Shown here: in pieces, positions 52,937-61,282 of the stretch
How positions within the stretch are numbered: the first letter of the stretch is position 1
Layout: the number at the start of each line of letters is the position of its first letter
Assembly (NCBI RefSeq): GCF_027853235.1
Contig: NZ_WKJG01000061.1
Span: 1 to 64,000 of the forward strand
Length of the DNA: 64,000 nucleotides
Source: Aliibacillus thermotolerans
GTDB taxonomy: Bacteria > Bacillota > Bacilli > Bacillales > Marinococcaceae
Reading direction: 5' to 3'
The notes under the pieces: generated by a model
The model's database searches: none
Seen by the model: only the letters and a program-made list of their open reading frames with translations
Told to the model about the DNA's origin: nothing
Position numbers and translations under genes: made by a program

Positions 52937-55282
52937 TCACTTTTTTAATTCATACACCCACTGCGTTCCGTAAATGGGAAGTCTCTTTTTCTTTGATAAA
53001 CCTGTCCAGCCACCAATGCTGGCCATAATGGTTGATATTTCGTTACCATCTATCCGTCTTAAATTGGAACGTTCCTTTTGGAAACATTCACACCAAATCT
53101 CCATATTAGAAACATGCTCCCGTTTCCAAACACCTTGTTTTGGACTATCACCAAATTCAGTGCCATTGATAAATGCTCTACGTTCAAATAAGTCCATATC
53201 GTCCCAATCGTCAGGAAGTAGCGTTTCTAAATATTCACGAACCAACCCTTCTCGCTCGTCCGATTCCATCGCCATTCGCTGTTCTTCTTTTGCTAACTGA
53301 TCAATATCATGTTCAAGGTACAGCTTTTCACCCTGCTTCACGTATTCGAGTGTTTCTGCCCATATTTGCAGCACTTCTTCTTCAGTTACTTCCCACGATT
53401 TCTTTACTCCATCGCCTGGAGTTTTCACAGGCCAAAATCGTCTGTTACCTGTCGTATCCCTTAAATAACCTTTTTCAGCATTAGTTGTTCCAAAGAATAC
53501 ACATTGCCTTAAATGTGGTGTAACTCTTTTTGCAAAACTCGCTCGATAAATGTCGTTTTGTCGTGAAAGGAAACTCCTCAGTGTTTCTACTTCTGCTTTT
53601 TTAAGTCCAGCAAGTTCTCCGATTTCAATGATCCAGTAACCTTGTAATTTCTCAGCAGCTGTCTTATCTTTTGTGTCCGATAAACTTAAGCTGTCCGAAA
53701 ACCATTCACCACCAAGCCTTGCAATAAGCGTACTTTTACCGACTCCTTGCGGACCATTTAAAACGAGCATTGAATCAAATTTAATGCCAGGTGTGAGAAC
53801 TCTAGATATTGCCGCACATAATGTTTTCCTTGTTACAGCACGAACGTATGGATTATCATCCGCTCCTAAATAATCAATTAATAACGTATCGATTCGTGGC
53901 ACTTTATCCCACTCAGGCAATTCATCAAGGTAATCTCGAATCGGATGATACGACCTATCATCAGCTACTTTCGCAATTGCAATATCATAATTTCTAGCTG
54001 AAAATGTTCCATAGTGCGTATCGATATAACTAACCAACTGAGCATCATCCGCATCCCGCCAATATTTAGATGGATGCGACCAAGGAACAGGACTAACAAT
54101 CTCCAAGTTGTCTGATAGCTCATTAAAAACAATACCTTGAAGGTTTTCATCATGTTCCAAGATTAAAGTAAGGTTTCTAAGTGTATTTTTTACTGCACCT
54201 GTTTTATCAAGTTCAAGTTGTCCTTCCCAGTCATCTTCTGTAAACTCAATTTCCGCTTGTTCTTTACGTTCTTCTGCGAACTGCACTTTCACTAGCTCAT
54301 CCTTTAAAGCAAGCTCGGTCATAGCCTTAAAGGATGGAAGTTTTGTTATTGTGGTTGAATAAGAAGCTTTATCGTCCAAATCCTGAAACAAATGTAATCG
54401 AACTAGGTCAAATGCATTCAATAAGTTTCCTGAAGCAGGATCTGTTGCATGATGGCTATAAGCAAATTTTCCATTATATACAACGACCCCCGCAGACGAA
54501 TCAGCTGGAATGTAATCAAATCTTCCTTCCATCAAACTTGGTTCATACACATGCGACAAAAAACTATCAATAGCTTCTTCGATAGAATAAGCTCTACAAA
54601 AAGCGCCAATAATGCCATCCTTCTCTAATGGATCAGCTTGTTTTTTAATATTTCGTTGTACAACTTCGGATTGTCTTGATGAAACAGGCCATGTTGTCGT
54701 ATCTCGCCAATCGTCATATTTCGACAAATACAAATCAGGATCTAATAACTCACCATCTTTTTGTTCAAAAAAGAACTCACCGTTTGAAGGTGTCGATGGC
54801 CAGTACATTAATCTTGAGGGTTCATATGTTGTATCATCAAAATAATCAATACCGATTTCTTTTGCGACCATTCTTGCGACCGCTGGATATTCATCTTCCG
54901 AAACATCACGTTTAAACGGAATAATTAAACGTAGCCTTGGTTTTTCAGGAGTGTGTTTATGTGTTGAATATACGCAGCATTTAAAATCATAAAGAAGTTC
55001 AATTTGATCCCAAATACCAGGTACTGCGTAGTCCATATCTAGAGTAAGAAGTGAACGAGACAAAACATGTCCGTTCCTTCTTTTCCCCTGCTTTAAAGCA
55101 CCACCAACAAAGCCGCCAACATCCTTTGTTGCATCTTGTTTTGCACGATTCATTTTCCTATATTCATCTACCGTTTCAGTTGTACGGATTGTCTGATTTA
55201 CAAGATTAATAAACTCGTCCCACGTTACATCTTTGTTCTTCCACTTTCTGTCCATTCGACTATTTCCGACAGCTATTTTCAT
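52937..55282 (-). CDS. Virulence-associated E (VapE) family primase-helicase-like protein
   Basis: 781 residues from ATG 55282 behind GGAGGTAATCAGT (a TTG at 55297 is less likely). The N-terminal part has SRSLLTLDMDYAVPGIWDQI and RLRLIIPF, like primase-polymerase domains. The C-terminal VirE ATPase has MLVLNGPQGVGKSTLIARLGGEWF, and FFGTTNAEKGYLRDTTGNRRFWPV. It probably starts phage DNA replication. Confidence 0.92.
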   Translation of the reverse strand: MKIAVGNSRMDRKWKNKDVTWDEFINLVNQTIRTTETVDEYRKMNRAKQDATKDVGGFVGGALKQGKRRNGHVLSRSLLTLDMDYAVPGIWDQIELLYDFKCCVYSTHKHTPEKPRLRLIIPFKRDVSEDEYPAVARMVAKEIGIDYFDDTTYEPSRLMYWPSTPSNGEFFFEQKDGELLDPDLYLSKYDDWRDTTTWPVSSRQSEVVQRNIKKQADPLEKDGIIGAFCRAYSIEEAIDSFLSHVYEPSLMEGRFDYIPADSSAGVVVYNGKFAYSHHATDPASGNLLNAFDLVRLHLFQDLDDKASYSTTITKLPSFKAMTELALKDELVKVQFAEERKEQAEIEFTEDDWEGQLELDKTGAVKNTLRNLTLILEHDENLQGIVFNELSDNLEIVSPVPWSHPSKYWRDADDAQLVSYIDTHYGTFSARNYDIAIAKVADDRSYHPIRDYLDELPEWDKVPRIDTLLIDYLGADDNPYVRAVTRKTLCAAISRVLTPGIKFDSMLVLNGPQGVGKSTLIARLGGEWFSDSLSLSDTKDKTAAEKLQGYWIIEIGELAGLKKAEVETLRSFLSRQNDIYRASFAKRVTPHLRQCVFFGTTNAEKGYLRDTTGNRRFWPVKTPGDGVKKSWEVTEEEVLQIWAETLEYVKQGEKLYLEHDIDQLAKEEQRMAMESDEREGLVREYLETLLPDDWDDMDLFERRAFINGTEFGDSPKQGVWKREHVSNMEIWCECFQKERSNLRRIDGNEISTIMASIGGWTGLSKKKRLPIYGTQWVYELKK

Positions 55283-55300
55283 ACTGATTACCTCCAATGC

Positions 55301-56077
55301 TTAACTGTCCATTTCAATTTTAGGTAAGATTCCTTTTGCTTTTAGTAAGTCATAAATAAACAATCGACCTTTTTGCGTCCAGTACGTATGAACTTTTGAA
55401 CGATCATACCCATTGCTATCTTTATATGTGTGAGTTTTTGTTGTCGTATAACCAAACTCCGCATGATTTTGATATAGCAACCAAATCTTCCCTTGTTTAT
55501 ATTGAACACCTTGTTCGTGTAAATATTTATTTAACCAACGGGCAGACTTTCCATAATCTTTTGCAATCACCGAGATCGCAACTGCATCCTTACAATTTAA
55601 AACAACATCGTAATAACTTGCTTTGGGTTTCATCTCAACGATTTGCTGTTCCTGGACTTTCACTGTTTCTGATAATTGATTGTTTTTTAACCTCTCTGCT
55701 TTTAATTCTTCTAACGCTTTAATCAAAATATCTGGATTAGCTAATACTTCATCCACTGCGTACAATCCATGTTTTCGAATTGACGGAAGGACGTCATGTG
55801 TAACCCATCTTCTGAATTTTTTTGCTTCTGGTTTTCTTGAGAGTAATATAATATTGTATAACCCACTCTCGTTTATAACGGAAACTTCCTGTTGTCCGCC
55901 AAGGGTGTCGATAGTATCTACACCCTTTTCATCTGTATCTAATCGAGCGATAACATCACGATTATTTTTAATTCCTAAGACATCGCACACATCTTTTGCA
56001 ACCCACCAAACGTTACCATCTTTAAAAGATGTTCTTACTTCATTTCCTTCGAAGTTAAAAATTTTAATATTGTTCAT
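55301..56077 (-). CDS. Phage antirepressor: BRO-N and KilAC domains
   Basis: 258 residues. The BRO-N domain runs from NIKIFNFEGNEVRTSFKDGN to WVTHDVLPSIRKHGLYA. A coil (about 120-145) and the KilAC-type DNA-binding C-terminus (AISVIAKDYGKSARWLNKYLHEQGVQY) follow. Antirepressors counter the lysogeny repressor. It lies in the middle of the replication operon. Confidence 0.9.
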   Translation of the reverse strand: MNNIKIFNFEGNEVRTSFKDGNVWWVAKDVCDVLGIKNNRDVIARLDTDEKGVDTIDTLGGQQEVSVINESGLYNIILLSRKPEAKKFRRWVTHDVLPSIRKHGLYAVDEVLANPDILIKALEELKAERLKNNQLSETVKVQEQQIVEMKPKASYYDVVLNCKDAVAISVIAKDYGKSARWLNKYLHEQGVQYKQGKIWLLYQNHAEFGYTTTKTHTYKDSNGYDRSKVHTYWTQKGRLFIYDLLKAKGILPKIEMDS

Positions 56078-56128
56078 TATATAAATGAACCTCCTACAAA
56101 TAGTTGTAGAGTAAATAAATTTACCCTC

Positions 56129-56165
56129 ACCTATATGCGAAGAAAAAGGGGTATTCGAACCCCTC
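56129..56165 (-). repeat. Dispersed TTCGAA leader element, copy 2
   Basis: Plus-strand ACCTATATGCGAAG, an A-rich stretch, then GGGGTATTCGAACCCC. On the minus strand GGGGT and ACCCC form a 5-bp stem followed by TTTTTCTTCG, so it looks like a weak terminator placed between polA and the antirepressor. Confidence 0.65.
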
Positions 56166-56169
56166 TAAA

Positions 56170-58104
56170 TTAATCTTTTTTATAGAAGTTTGTATCAAAC
56201 CCATCCGCACGTAATTCTAGCGTTTCTGCCCAAGGTGGAGATAGACTCATTAAATCACTGATATATTCGACCGTTACATCGTTTGGTGCTTCAATCACTA
56301 TTTCATCATGCACATGCATGACAATACGAAATCCTTCATTGTGAACACGTTGCAAAGCAAAACATAATAAATCCCTTGATATTGCTTGGACAATATTCTC
56401 GACAAACTTCGGACCATAACTAAATATTCGCTCCCATTTCTTTGTTGATCCAATACCTTCATAAGAAACAGATTCATTTCCAAAACTATTTATCCCTATT
56501 CTTGGCTTTACATATGAAAGCCATCTACCTGAAGGTAAACCAATCAGCAACATTCCGCTTTGATATTCAAACTTAATTCCATGGGTCATATGTGCTTTTC
56601 GTTGTCTCACAGTTTCTTTTGCTGCACGATCAATATCCCACCAAAATTTCACTATTTTTGAATTTGACTGCCGCCACACATCGACAAGTGGTTTTAATTC
56701 ATGTTCTTCAAGTCCCATACTAAGAGCACCCATTGATTTCAACGCACCAACAGAACCTCCATAACCAAGCGCAAGTTCTGCAATTTTTCCTTTTTGTCTT
56801 AATGGACTGTCTTTTGAAATTTCATCCAAGGGAACTTTAAACATCTGCGCAGCCGATGCTTCATAGATTTTCCCGTGTGATGCAAACACTTCATTCCGCC
56901 ATTTTTCACCTGCAATCCAGGCAATCACACGTGCTTCAATTGCACTAAAGTCAACGATTATGAAGCGATTGTTCTGAATAGGAACAAATGCGGTCCTTAT
57001 AAGCTGAGAAAGTACACTCGGAACTGAATCATATAAAATTTGCAAGGCTTCAAAGTTCCCTTGTTTCAATAAAGCACGTGCTTCATCTAAATCAGATATA
57101 TGGTTTTGTGGTAGGTTTTGAACTTGAATTAATCTTCCTGCAAATCTCCCCGTACGATTTGCACCGTAAAACTGAATCAATCCCCTCGCTCGTCCATCAC
57201 GACAAACGACATTTTCCATGGCTACGTATTTTTTCACGCTTGATTTTGCGAGTTGTTTTCTCAGTTGAAGCACTTCTTTTATTTCACCTTCAGTGGTTTC
57301 AATTAGATGCGTTACAGCTGCTTTATTTAAACTATCTGTTTCAACACCTTTTGTTTGTAACCACTCACGCATTTGTTTGACAGAGTTAGGGTTTTCTAGC
57401 TTAGTAATTTCCTTCATACGACTGATTAACTCGCTGCGAATTAAGTCATCACACTTAATAGCCTGAGCAACTAACTCCAAATCTAGCTTTATTCCCCTAT
57501 CATTTATTAACTGATCCAAGAGGTAGTTATCCCACTCTGCTTCGGGCATTGGAAATTTAGATAGTTTATCTTGTATCGCAATTTCTGTTTCTACATCACG
57601 TTTGTTATATGCTTTAAAATTGTCCCATCGATTTGGATCATGTTCTTTTAAATTCCTTGTCCGACCATCATTTGTTTTTGTTGGTCTACAAGGAATAGAG
57701 AAAAACCGAATTAAATCTTTACCTTCCGACATTTTTTGCTTATCCGCTCCTGTTACCATCGCAGCACCTTCTAAAGAAAGTGGTAAACCTAAATAAGCAG
57801 ACCACACCATTGTGCAGCGCCAGCCGTCAGGTGAAAGATGTTTATTGAAATGTCTACTTAAACAGATCCGTTCGAACTGAGCATTGAATGCCCATTTTGT
57901 AACATCTTCATTAAATATCGCCTGTTCAATTTCAGTTGGAATGGGCTCACCATTTGCCAAATCGATAACATGAACAGGCCCACCGTCCACACTGTAGGCA
58001 AATAGCATTACTTCAAAATCATCTGCCTCCACATAGCGATAGACCCCGCTTTTAGCGAGGTCCACACTACTATACGTTTCAATATCAATATTTAATGTTT
58101 TCAT
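56170..58104 (-). CDS. Phage DNA polymerase I (family A)
   Basis: 644 residues. A 3'-5' exonuclease fold starts with LNIDIETYSSVDLAKSG (DIE). The polymerase part has GRFAGRLIQVQNLPQN, motif A IIVDFSAIEARVIAWIAG, motif B (KIAELALGYGG) and motif C MHVHDEIVIEAP with the catalytic HDE. It copies the phage genome. It overlaps the DUF2815 gene by four bases. Confidence 0.95.
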   Translation of the reverse strand: MKTLNIDIETYSSVDLAKSGVYRYVEADDFEVMLFAYSVDGGPVHVIDLANGEPIPTEIEQAIFNEDVTKWAFNAQFERICLSRHFNKHLSPDGWRCTMVWSAYLGLPLSLEGAAMVTGADKQKMSEGKDLIRFFSIPCRPTKTNDGRTRNLKEHDPNRWDNFKAYNKRDVETEIAIQDKLSKFPMPEAEWDNYLLDQLINDRGIKLDLELVAQAIKCDDLIRSELISRMKEITKLENPNSVKQMREWLQTKGVETDSLNKAAVTHLIETTEGEIKEVLQLRKQLAKSSVKKYVAMENVVCRDGRARGLIQFYGANRTGRFAGRLIQVQNLPQNHISDLDEARALLKQGNFEALQILYDSVPSVLSQLIRTAFVPIQNNRFIIVDFSAIEARVIAWIAGEKWRNEVFASHGKIYEASAAQMFKVPLDEISKDSPLRQKGKIAELALGYGGSVGALKSMGALSMGLEEHELKPLVDVWRQSNSKIVKFWWDIDRAAKETVRQRKAHMTHGIKFEYQSGMLLIGLPSGRWLSYVKPRIGINSFGNESVSYEGIGSTKKWERIFSYGPKFVENIVQAISRDLLCFALQRVHNEGFRIVMHVHDEIVIEAPNDVTVEYISDLMSLSPPWAETLELRADGFDTNFYKKD

Positions 58105-58655
58105 GATAAGAAGTCATCATCCACATCAGTAGCAAAATCTACCGATGCATCTGTTCGACCACCTAATGGCTCCCCATCACGAATCTTTTGAATGTTACCT
58201 AGGCCACAGGCAATCCCTCGGTTACCATTTGAATTAAATGCATAAAAGTTAATACTTACACGAGCATACACTCCTGAATAAACCTCTGAGCGCTCTAAAA
58301 TTGGATTAATATCAGCATCTACAATCTGTGGTGGTGTAATGCTGTTTGCATTAACAAAGAAACTATCCGCATAAGCTTCATCATCTGAACGGTCAATATC
58401 TCCATCACGAAGCGGTAATTTTAACGACTGCTTGTTTGGAATCTTTCCACCAAACTTTCCACGACCTTCTTCAATTGCAGCATCTACTGCATTTTCAATC
58501 GCTTCTAATGTTTTTGTATCACTTTTTGGAATAATCACACTCACACTATATTTTTCTTTTCCACCATTGATTGACTTTGGCTCCCACACGTTGGCATAAG
58601 ATAAACGCACTACCCCTGTAATTACTTTTGTTGGATTTTTTACTGTTTTCGACAT
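58101..58655 (-). CDS. DUF2815 protein, probable single-strand DNA-binding/replication factor
   Basis: 184 residues: VRLSYANVWEPKSINGGKEKYSVSVIIPKSD, AVDAAIEEGRGKFGG, and the acidic end. DUF2815 is always found between PolA and DUF2800 in such phages. An OB-fold ssDNA-binding role is inferred from context and fold, not shown. Confidence 0.88.
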   Translation of the reverse strand: MSKTVKNPTKVITGVVRLSYANVWEPKSINGGKEKYSVSVIIPKSDTKTLEAIENAVDAAIEEGRGKFGGKIPNKQSLKLPLRDGDIDRSDDEAYADSFFVNANSITPPQIVDADINPILERSEVYSGVYARVSINFYAFNSNGNRGIACGLGNIQKIRDGEPLGGRTDASVDFATDVDDDFLS

Positions 58656-58657
58656 AA

Positions 58658-59788
58658 TTATTTCTCCTCCATAAATTCATTTTTTGCTGTTGAAATATTT
58701 ATTTCTGGACGCTTATCCGATACCGGAACAAGTGTCGGCTTTCCGCTTGGCTTAATAATAAAATCACCAAGCACTTCATTAAATTTCTTTTTACCCATCA
58801 GCTTTTCCATGTTGGTTATCGTTAACAAGCTTTTCTTGTAAATATCTTCATAGCCTGCCTTCTTTGCGGCTTCAGCTACCGCTTCTTCATCTGCATATTT
58901 ACGATTAGACCTACCTTCTACAACTTTAAAACCTGCCCACTGTTTTCCTTGTTGAACAGCGGCATTCGTTGCATAAGCAAATATTTCATTTGCCCATTTA
59001 GTAAGGTCATTTACATGAAGTAAAATTTCAGCAATTTCAACATCTGTTAATAAGGGTGGCTTTTTAAACTCAAATTTTGCTACCTTCAAATTTTCTTCCG
59101 CCCTTGCCCTGCACTCCACAGATGCCCTACAAAACCTACACCAATCACCAGGCTTATATTCGCCATCACCTTTGAACGCTAATTCTGCTTTTGGTTTAAG
59201 TGTATTTTCCGCCCAATCTATAAGATTCGTTTTGGGTATTTCAAAGGTTGAGATGTTTTCACGTCTCGGTTGATAAATGGTCATTTTTACTGCACTGATA
59301 TCATAAATCGCATCAAATAGATTAAGTGCCCCAAGTGCATAAAGCATCATTTGCGGATTATTTTCCGCCTCAACTAAAACACCTTGTCCATATTTAAAAT
59401 CAATAACATGAGCTACATCGTCTGCAACAATCACACAGTCCCCTGTTCCAAACCCTTCTGGTACATAATTTGAAAAGTCCAATCGCTGTTCAATCAGAAG
59501 AAGTGGATCTTTCGTTATTTGTTTTACTGCCGCTAGTTCTTCCAAGATAAACTGGACATACTCATCGGTATAACGTTCCATCTCTTCAGAATCATAAATG
59601 GATGTTGGTTTCTTCGTTGGAATCTTTAACGCTTCTCTAAGCTTATGTTCCCCCAGTTCATGAGCGGCTGTTCCTTCCTTAGCCGCTTCACCACTAGAAT
59701 CATCAAACTCTAATTCAAGACGTGCCGATGGAGTACAATTCATCCATCGATGTGCTCCTGACGCAGATAAAATGGCATGTTTCGTCAT
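58658..59788 (-). CDS. DUF2800 protein, Cas4/RecB-like nuclease
   Basis: 376 residues. ILSASGAHRWMNCTPSARLE at the start, VAHVIDFKYGQGVLVEAENNPQMMLYALG (PD-(D/E)xK core) and WCRFCRASVECRARA (Fe-S type cysteines) match the Cas4/RecB-like nuclease fold of DUF2800. It probably processes recombination ends in phage replication. Confidence 0.9.
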   Translation of the reverse strand: MTKHAILSASGAHRWMNCTPSARLELEFDDSSGEAAKEGTAAHELGEHKLREALKIPTKKPTSIYDSEEMERYTDEYVQFILEELAAVKQITKDPLLLIEQRLDFSNYVPEGFGTGDCVIVADDVAHVIDFKYGQGVLVEAENNPQMMLYALGALNLFDAIYDISAVKMTIYQPRRENISTFEIPKTNLIDWAENTLKPKAELAFKGDGEYKPGDWCRFCRASVECRARAEENLKVAKFEFKKPPLLTDVEIAEILLHVNDLTKWANEIFAYATNAAVQQGKQWAGFKVVEGRSNRKYADEEAVAEAAKKAGYEDIYKKSLLTITNMEKLMGKKKFNEVLGDFIIKPSGKPTLVPVSDKRPEINISTAKNEFMEEK

Positions 59789-60102
59789 TTCAATTCCTCC
59801 GCATCTTTCATCAATGCTTCATAGTCTTTTTCTTCAATTTCGCTTAACTTAGTTGCACCATATTTTTCAAGTAACTTTTTAATATCAGATGTAAAACCCG
59901 CTTGGCTCTTTTGTGCAAGTAGTGTACGAACTTCTTCAAGTGATATTTTTTGCTTTTCCGGCTTCGCTTTTTTAACTGGTGCTTTTTCTTCCGTTCGTGG
60001 TGATTCTTCATTACTCGCCAACACTCCAGCAATCGTCTGAAGTGAGCCAGCTAAATTTTGCAAATCAGTGACTACATCAAGAAGTAATTTTGTTCTGCTC
60101 AT
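59785..60102 (-). CDS. Hypothetical phage protein with basic linker
   Basis: 105 residues from ATG 60102 behind GCGGTGAGGCTTAAT. A helical N-terminus (LLLDVVTDLQNLAGSLQTIAGVL), a basic linker (KKAKPEKQKISLEE) and a SAP-like end (VRTLLAQKSQAGFTSDIKKLLEKYGATKLSEI). It lies between DUF2800 and a 67-residue gene, overlapping DUF2800 by four bases. Function unknown. Confidence 0.7.
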   Translation of the reverse strand: MSRTKLLLDVVTDLQNLAGSLQTIAGVLASNEESPRTEEKAPVKKAKPEKQKISLEEVRTLLAQKSQAGFTSDIKKLLEKYGATKLSEIEEKDYEALMKDAEELK

Positions 60103-60103
60103 A

Positions 60104-60307
60104 TTAAGCCTCACCGCCTTTCCGAGTTTCTTTTATTTCCACTGTTTCTACTGAGTCACCAGGTGTGATAACAAGCAGATTTACTTTTTTACCAAACAAT
60201 AAATCTAGCATTCGGCTACGTACAGTTTTACGTTTACCTTCAACTACTCTTGTTTTCTCACCATTTTCATCTTTAACATTGATGATTACCTTGTGTTTTA
60301 GACTCAT
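60104..60307 (-). CDS. Small hypothetical phage protein
   Basis: 67 residues, beta-rich: HKVIINVKDENGEKTRVVEGKRKTVRSRMLDLLFGKKVNLLVITPGDSV. It is the first gene of the replication operon after the sigma-like gene. No domain recognised. Confidence 0.65.
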   Translation of the reverse strand: MSLKHKVIINVKDENGEKTRVVEGKRKTVRSRMLDLLFGKKVNLLVITPGDSVETVEIKETRKGGEA

Positions 60308-60342
60308 CTGGAAACACTCCTTTCTAAGGGTTTTATTTCGTC

Positions 60343-60385
60343 CCTTACTAGTAAGCGAAAAATCATGCCCTTTCGAACCCCTTTT
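60343..60385 (-). repeat. Dispersed TTCGAA leader element, copy 3 (diverged)
   Basis: CTTACTAGTAAGCGAAAAA followed by CCCTTTCGAACCCCTT. It shares GCGAA, the A-run and TTCGAACCC with copies 1 and 2. It lies about 35-80 bases upstream of the 67-residue gene, preceded by a CTTACTAGTAAG palindrome. Confidence 0.5.
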
Positions 60386-60410
60386 TTAAAATAAAATTTA
60401 AAAGGCTCAA

Positions 60411-60914
60411 TTAAGAGCCCTTTCTTATCAGTTTTTCTAATCTTCTGTATATTTTATTTAAACGATTTCTGATAGCCGCTTCGGTCACACCCTCTTCGGC
60501 AGCAATCTCAACATTTGTTTTTTGGTCGTAAAACTTCTTTTGTATCGTTCTAAATTGTTTATCTGTTAACTGATCCATTGCTTTATGCAATTGTTCGATT
60601 AACTTTTGTTTCTCTTCATAGTTCTCCATTTCCAAAATTTCATTAAACGGATCTGCATCCCAATCTGCTAAATGTTTGTTATGTTCAGCTTTTGAATCTC
60701 CGTTTTCATCTACATAAGATTCTAAATTACAAGCAATTCGGTAATCATAGCGGCGACCTTCGTCCACTTCCTGATCATCTTCAGAATGTAAATATTCAAT
60801 ATCAACCTCTGTTACACCATTTTCTCCTGGTACGATGGTTGCTATCTTTTTACCTCCTGAATAGTAAATATAAGATTCTCTGTTCTTTTGGCTTGTTTTG
60901 TACTTTTTTGTCAT
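60411..60914 (-). CDS. Sigma-70-like phage transcription factor
   Basis: 167 residues from ATG 60914. The C-terminal sigma region 4-like part is LTDKQFRTIQKKFYDQKTNVEIAAEEGVTEAAIRNRLNKIYRRLEKL. The N-terminal half is acidic. It may be an early or middle gene activator. The ATG and the ribosome binding site GGAGAGG are inside one arm of a 21-bp hairpin. A TTG at 61016 would lengthen it but has no ribosome binding site. Confidence 0.8.
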   Translation of the reverse strand: MTKKYKTSQKNRESYIYYSGGKKIATIVPGENGVTEVDIEYLHSEDDQEVDEGRRYDYRIACNLESYVDENGDSKAEHNKHLADWDADPFNEILEMENYEEKQKLIEQLHKAMDQLTDKQFRTIQKKFYDQKTNVEIAAEEGVTEAAIRNRLNKIYRRLEKLIRKGS

Positions 60915-60965
60915 TGTTTGGCATCCTCTCCGCCAATTTGCGGAGGGCAAAGGATGCAAACAATG
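60912..60965 (-). promoter_or_regulatory. 21-bp hairpin covering RBS and start codon of the sigma-like gene
   Basis: Three stacked arms: CATTGTTT (60912-60919) with AAACAATG (60958-60965); GCATCCT (60921-60927) with AGGATGC (60951-60957); CTCCGC (60928-60933) with GCGGAG (60940-60945). The loop is CAATTT and a 5-base bulge interrupts one side. On the minus strand the start ATG is the last base triplet of the 3' arm. Confidence 0.8.
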
Positions 60966-61016
60966 AAGAGCTTGTCCTTTAGTAACCTGACCTTTACTTA
61001 AAAAAGTGCGCAACAA

Positions 61017-61282
61017 GGTAAGGGTACTAATATTGAGACACTACAATCCTGGTATGGATTGCGTACTTCAATATGTATCCTTTGCCCTTATTGCAAATCA
61101 GGCATTTGATATTTTTTTAATCTATCTAAAGTGTATAATGAAATTCTGCATTGCGGTCGGACATGGTTATGCCCGTTTTGAGCATAAAAAATAGGCTAAT
61201 ACTACTTCATTTATAAAAATGAAGTAGTATTAGCCCGCATAAAATCAACAAAACAAAAACGGACATGAGCATGTCCGCTTTT
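61017..61282. terminator. Double terminator between the Abi_C/ImmA unit and the early operon
   Basis: Two hairpins: CGGACATGA/CATGTCCG at 61258-61278 with T-run in minus direction, and a perfect 19-bp stem (61194-61212 with 61217-61235) followed on the minus strand by TATTTTTT. The left part 61017-61185 holds no supported gene, only a likely promoter region for the sigma-like gene and short palindromes. Confidence 0.75.

Noticed and set aside
56129-56165. tRNA-like 3' end (GGGGTTCGAATACCCC resembles a T-arm)
   Set aside because: No acceptor, D or anticodon arms fit around it on either strand, and related copies at 21274 and 60343 also lack them. Treated as a dispersed leader element.
61006-61194. 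62-codon plus-strand frame
   Set aside because: No ribosome binding site, overlaps the promoter region of the minus-strand sigma-like gene, and the product resembles nothing.
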